Origin: Paenibacillus sp. JCM 10914 | GTDB lineage: Bacteria; Bacillota; Bacilli; Paenibacillales; Paenibacillaceae | Assembly: GCF_001315105.1 (NCBI RefSeq) | Contig: NZ_BAZR01000005.1 | Span: forward strand, 186,001 to 250,000 | Length of the DNA: 64,000 nt | Direction: 5' to 3' | Part shown: piece by piece, positions 62,156-64,000 of the stretch | Numbering within the stretch: position 1 is the first letter of the stretch | Layout of the letters: every line of letters begins with the position of its first letter | The notes under the pieces: model-generated | Databases searched by the model: none | The model's input: only the letters and a program-made list of their open reading frames with translations | Told to the model about the DNA's origin: nothing | Translations under genes and position numbers: made by a program

Positions 62156-64000
62156 ATGATGCAACGAATGGCATCGTTCATTCAATCATTTATGTATTGG
62201 TTCGAACGCAGATCGATGCAGAGTCGTCTGGTTGCGGCCTATATTGTCATACTGCTGATTCCGAGTATTATCGTTTCGAATTATTTCTTTCAACAAATCA
62301 AAGATACGTATATTAAGGATGCACTGAACCAGAACTCGTTCCTGCTGGAGATTGAGAAGCTGAATATGCTGAACCAGATTGAGGCGATTGACACCGCCGC
62401 ACAATTGTCCACGAGTAGTCAGGAGATTAAAGACTATTTAATCAGTGAGGGGCTGGATGCGCCAGAATTGCTGGAATTCCGGCGAGGTCCCTTTGAGGAT
62501 ATCGAGGCAATTCAGACCAACAACCCTAATATAGCGCATTTACGCATTTTTACCGGCAATACCAAAACGACGGAGTTATGGCCGATCATTTTTCGCGAGG
62601 ATAGAATCCGCTTCGAACCGTGGTTTGAGGAGATGAAGCAAAGCGACGACGGCGAGTTGTGGGTGTTCAGTCACAATGATCCGGATATTTTGCAGCGTTT
62701 CGCCACGGCTGCATCGGAGGATATGCCCAAAGTATCGCTGATTCGGCATGTGCAGGATAGAGATGATCACGGGCTGCTGCAAGTGGATATGCTGCTGCGA
62801 CATTTTGCCCCGAAGACCTTTGCCGGCATTCGTGACGAGAGCTCCCAGATGGTCATTGTCGACCGGGAAGGAACGCTGTATATGGATCGCCGCCAATCGT
62901 TCATGGGCACGTATGATGGACTTCGTGAGGAAGTGGGGGCACAGTTCAGCCTCCTTCAGAGTCAGGCCGGAGAGGAAGCGCAAGTGATGCATGCCGAGTT
63001 CAGTGTGAATGGCGCTTCTTTCCTACTCATTTCGACCCCGGTGGAGCGGCTGCAAGCCCATGTGTTGAACGTGGTATCGCTGGAAGGTGCGCTGCATCAG
63101 GTATCCATGGCGCAGCGTCAGATTATCGCGGTGAATATCGGGCTCATCGTTCTGTTGTCTGTGATAACCTACTATCTCAATTCCATCATATTGAAGAATC
63201 TTCGCCGACTCACGGATTCGATGAAAAAAGTGCGTAAAGGGGAAGTTACGACAGGCATCGCTATTCGCGGTGGGGGAGAGGTAGGTGAACTTGCCCATCA
63301 TTTCAATAAATTGATGCGTACGATTAATGAATTGATTGCGCAAGGGATTCAGAAGCAAGCGGTAACGAAGGAAGCGGAGCTGCGGACGCTGCATAGTCAG
63401 ATCGATTCGCATTTCTTATATAACACGCTGGAGAATATTAAGATGCTGGCCGAGATTGAAGGGCAACGGACGATCTCGGACGCGTTGACCTCGCTTGGAG
63501 GAATGATGCGTTATAACTTCAAATGGTCCGGCGAATACGTGAAGCTGAAGGATGAGATCCGTCATATTCGTAATTATATCGATGTCATGAATATTCGCTT
63601 TGATGATCCGATTCAGCTGGAGTTGAACATTCCTGTCGAATACATGGAGCTTGAAGTGCTGAAGATGTCCTTACAGCCTATTGTCGAGAATGCTGTGAAG
63701 CACGCCTGGCCCGACTCTTCGGATCTGGAGAAGCGTGTACGGATCGATGTGACGGCATGGGAAGACGATTTGATTACCATTCATGTGACGGACAATGGGC
63801 AAGGCATGGAGTCTTATCAGCTTGGCAGGTTGAACGAGATTCTGCGGACGGCAGACACGGCGGATCTGCCGCACGGAGATTATGGGCGAGGCGGACAGCA
63901 AGTGGAAGGCATCGGTCTCCAGAATGTGCATCAACGAATCCGATTGTTCTATGGAGAGCATTACGGACTTAAGGTGAGCAGTGAGGAGGGGGAATTTACG
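62156..64000 (+). CDS. YesM-type sensor histidine kinase, cut by the window end
   Basis: 615 codons are visible and the frame is open to base 64000. Helix 1 (LVAAYIVILLIPSIIVSNYF), an extracellular Cache-like sensor of about 270 residues, helix 2 (IIAVNIGLIVLLSVITYYLN), HAMP, and the LytS/YesM-type His box SQIDSHFLYNTLENIKMLAE (usual form QINPHFLYN). The ATP-binding part shows PIVENAVKHAWP and DNGQGMESY. ATG follows CAGGAAGTGACCCC. It should pair with an AraC-type response regulator just outside the window and control the adjoining sugar importer. Confidence 0.9.
   Translation, partial: MMQRMASFIQSFMYWFERRSMQSRLVAAYIVILLIPSIIVSNYFFQQIKDTYIKDALNQNSFLLEIEKLNMLNQIEAIDTAAQLSTSSQEIKDYLISEGLDAPELLEFRRGPFEDIEAIQTNNPNIAHLRIFTGNTKTTELWPIIFREDRIRFEPWFEEMKQSDDGELWVFSHNDPDILQRFATAASEDMPKVSLIRHVQDRDDHGLLQVDMLLRHFAPKTFAGIRDESSQMVIVDREGTLYMDRRQSFMGTYDGLREEVGAQFSLLQSQAGEEAQVMHAEFSVNGASFLLISTPVERLQAHVLNVVSLEGALHQVSMAQRQIIAVNIGLIVLLSVITYYLNSIILKNLRRLTDSMKKVRKGEVTTGIAIRGGGEVGELAHHFNKLMRTINELIAQGIQKQAVTKEAELRTLHSQIDSHFLYNTLENIKMLAEIEGQRTISDALTSLGGMMRYNFKWSGEYVKLKDEIRHIRNYIDVMNIRFDDPIQLELNIPVEYMELEVLKMSLQPIVENAVKHAWPDSSDLEKRVRIDVTAWEDDLITIHVTDNGQGMESYQLGRLNEILRTADTADLPHGDYGRGGQQVEGIGLQNVHQRIRLFYGEHYGLKVSSEEGEFT

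Overview
The window looks like a chromosomal segment of a Paenibacillus-type Firmicute (Paenibacillaceae). The evidence is strong AGGAGG ribosome-binding sites, frequent TTG/GTG starts, many sugar ABC importers of the Lpl/Ytc type with YesM/AraC regulators, SLH-anchored surface protein, several secreted or intracellular glycoside hydrolases, and Gram-positive style operators (LexA, CcpA cre and PhoP boxes). No rRNA, tRNA, CRISPR array, prophage or transposase was recognised.

Layout. 1-7.2 kb: tail of a GH3 enzyme, a glycogen-debranching-type glucosidase, a DinB-family gene under a LexA box, and a large secreted GH87-like alpha-glucanase with a cre site. 7.6-10.6 kb: ECF sigma factor with SnoaL-like tail, a drug-efflux MFS protein and a small monooxygenase. 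11.1-15.6 kb: a ugpBAE-ugpQ glycerol-phosphate uptake operon preceded by four PhoP-type repeats. 15.7-21 kb: DHA2 efflux pump plus TetR, DUF421 protein, and a GPH sugar symporter overlapping a YdjC/ChbG deacetylase. 21-25.7 kb: secreted protein divergent from a two-component system, then aspartase. 25.8-32.9 kb: Na/Pi cotransporter, a three-domain regulator with a GGDEF-like core, and an operon of epimerase, DHDPS-family aldolase and both L-serine dehydratase subunits. 33-40.4 kb: candidate structured RNA, CUT1 sugar transporter, membrane AraC regulator and a dehydrogenase. 40.5-45.1 kb: GH8 glucanase/chitosanase, gene debris and lipoproteins. 45.1-50 kb: a rearranged S-layer-type locus between 173-bp direct repeats. 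50-53 kb: glnQHMP-like amino-acid importer. 53-64 kb: acyltransferase, GH5 enzyme, cold-shock genes, a second CUT1 transporter and a YesM-type kinase cut by the window end.

The main theme is polysaccharide breakdown and uptake, with extracellular hydrolases feeding importers. The three CUT1 systems all lack an ATPase gene, as is usual when a shared MsmX-type ATPase is used.

Two cautions. At least eight genes are broken by what looks like a single missing base, in seven of them a G (nine lost bases in all, eight of them G); restoring one base per break recovers each full family-length protein. I read these mainly as sequence errors and annotate the genes as whole. By contrast, the remnants at 42.2-42.5 kb and 45.3-46.3 kb are real gene debris.
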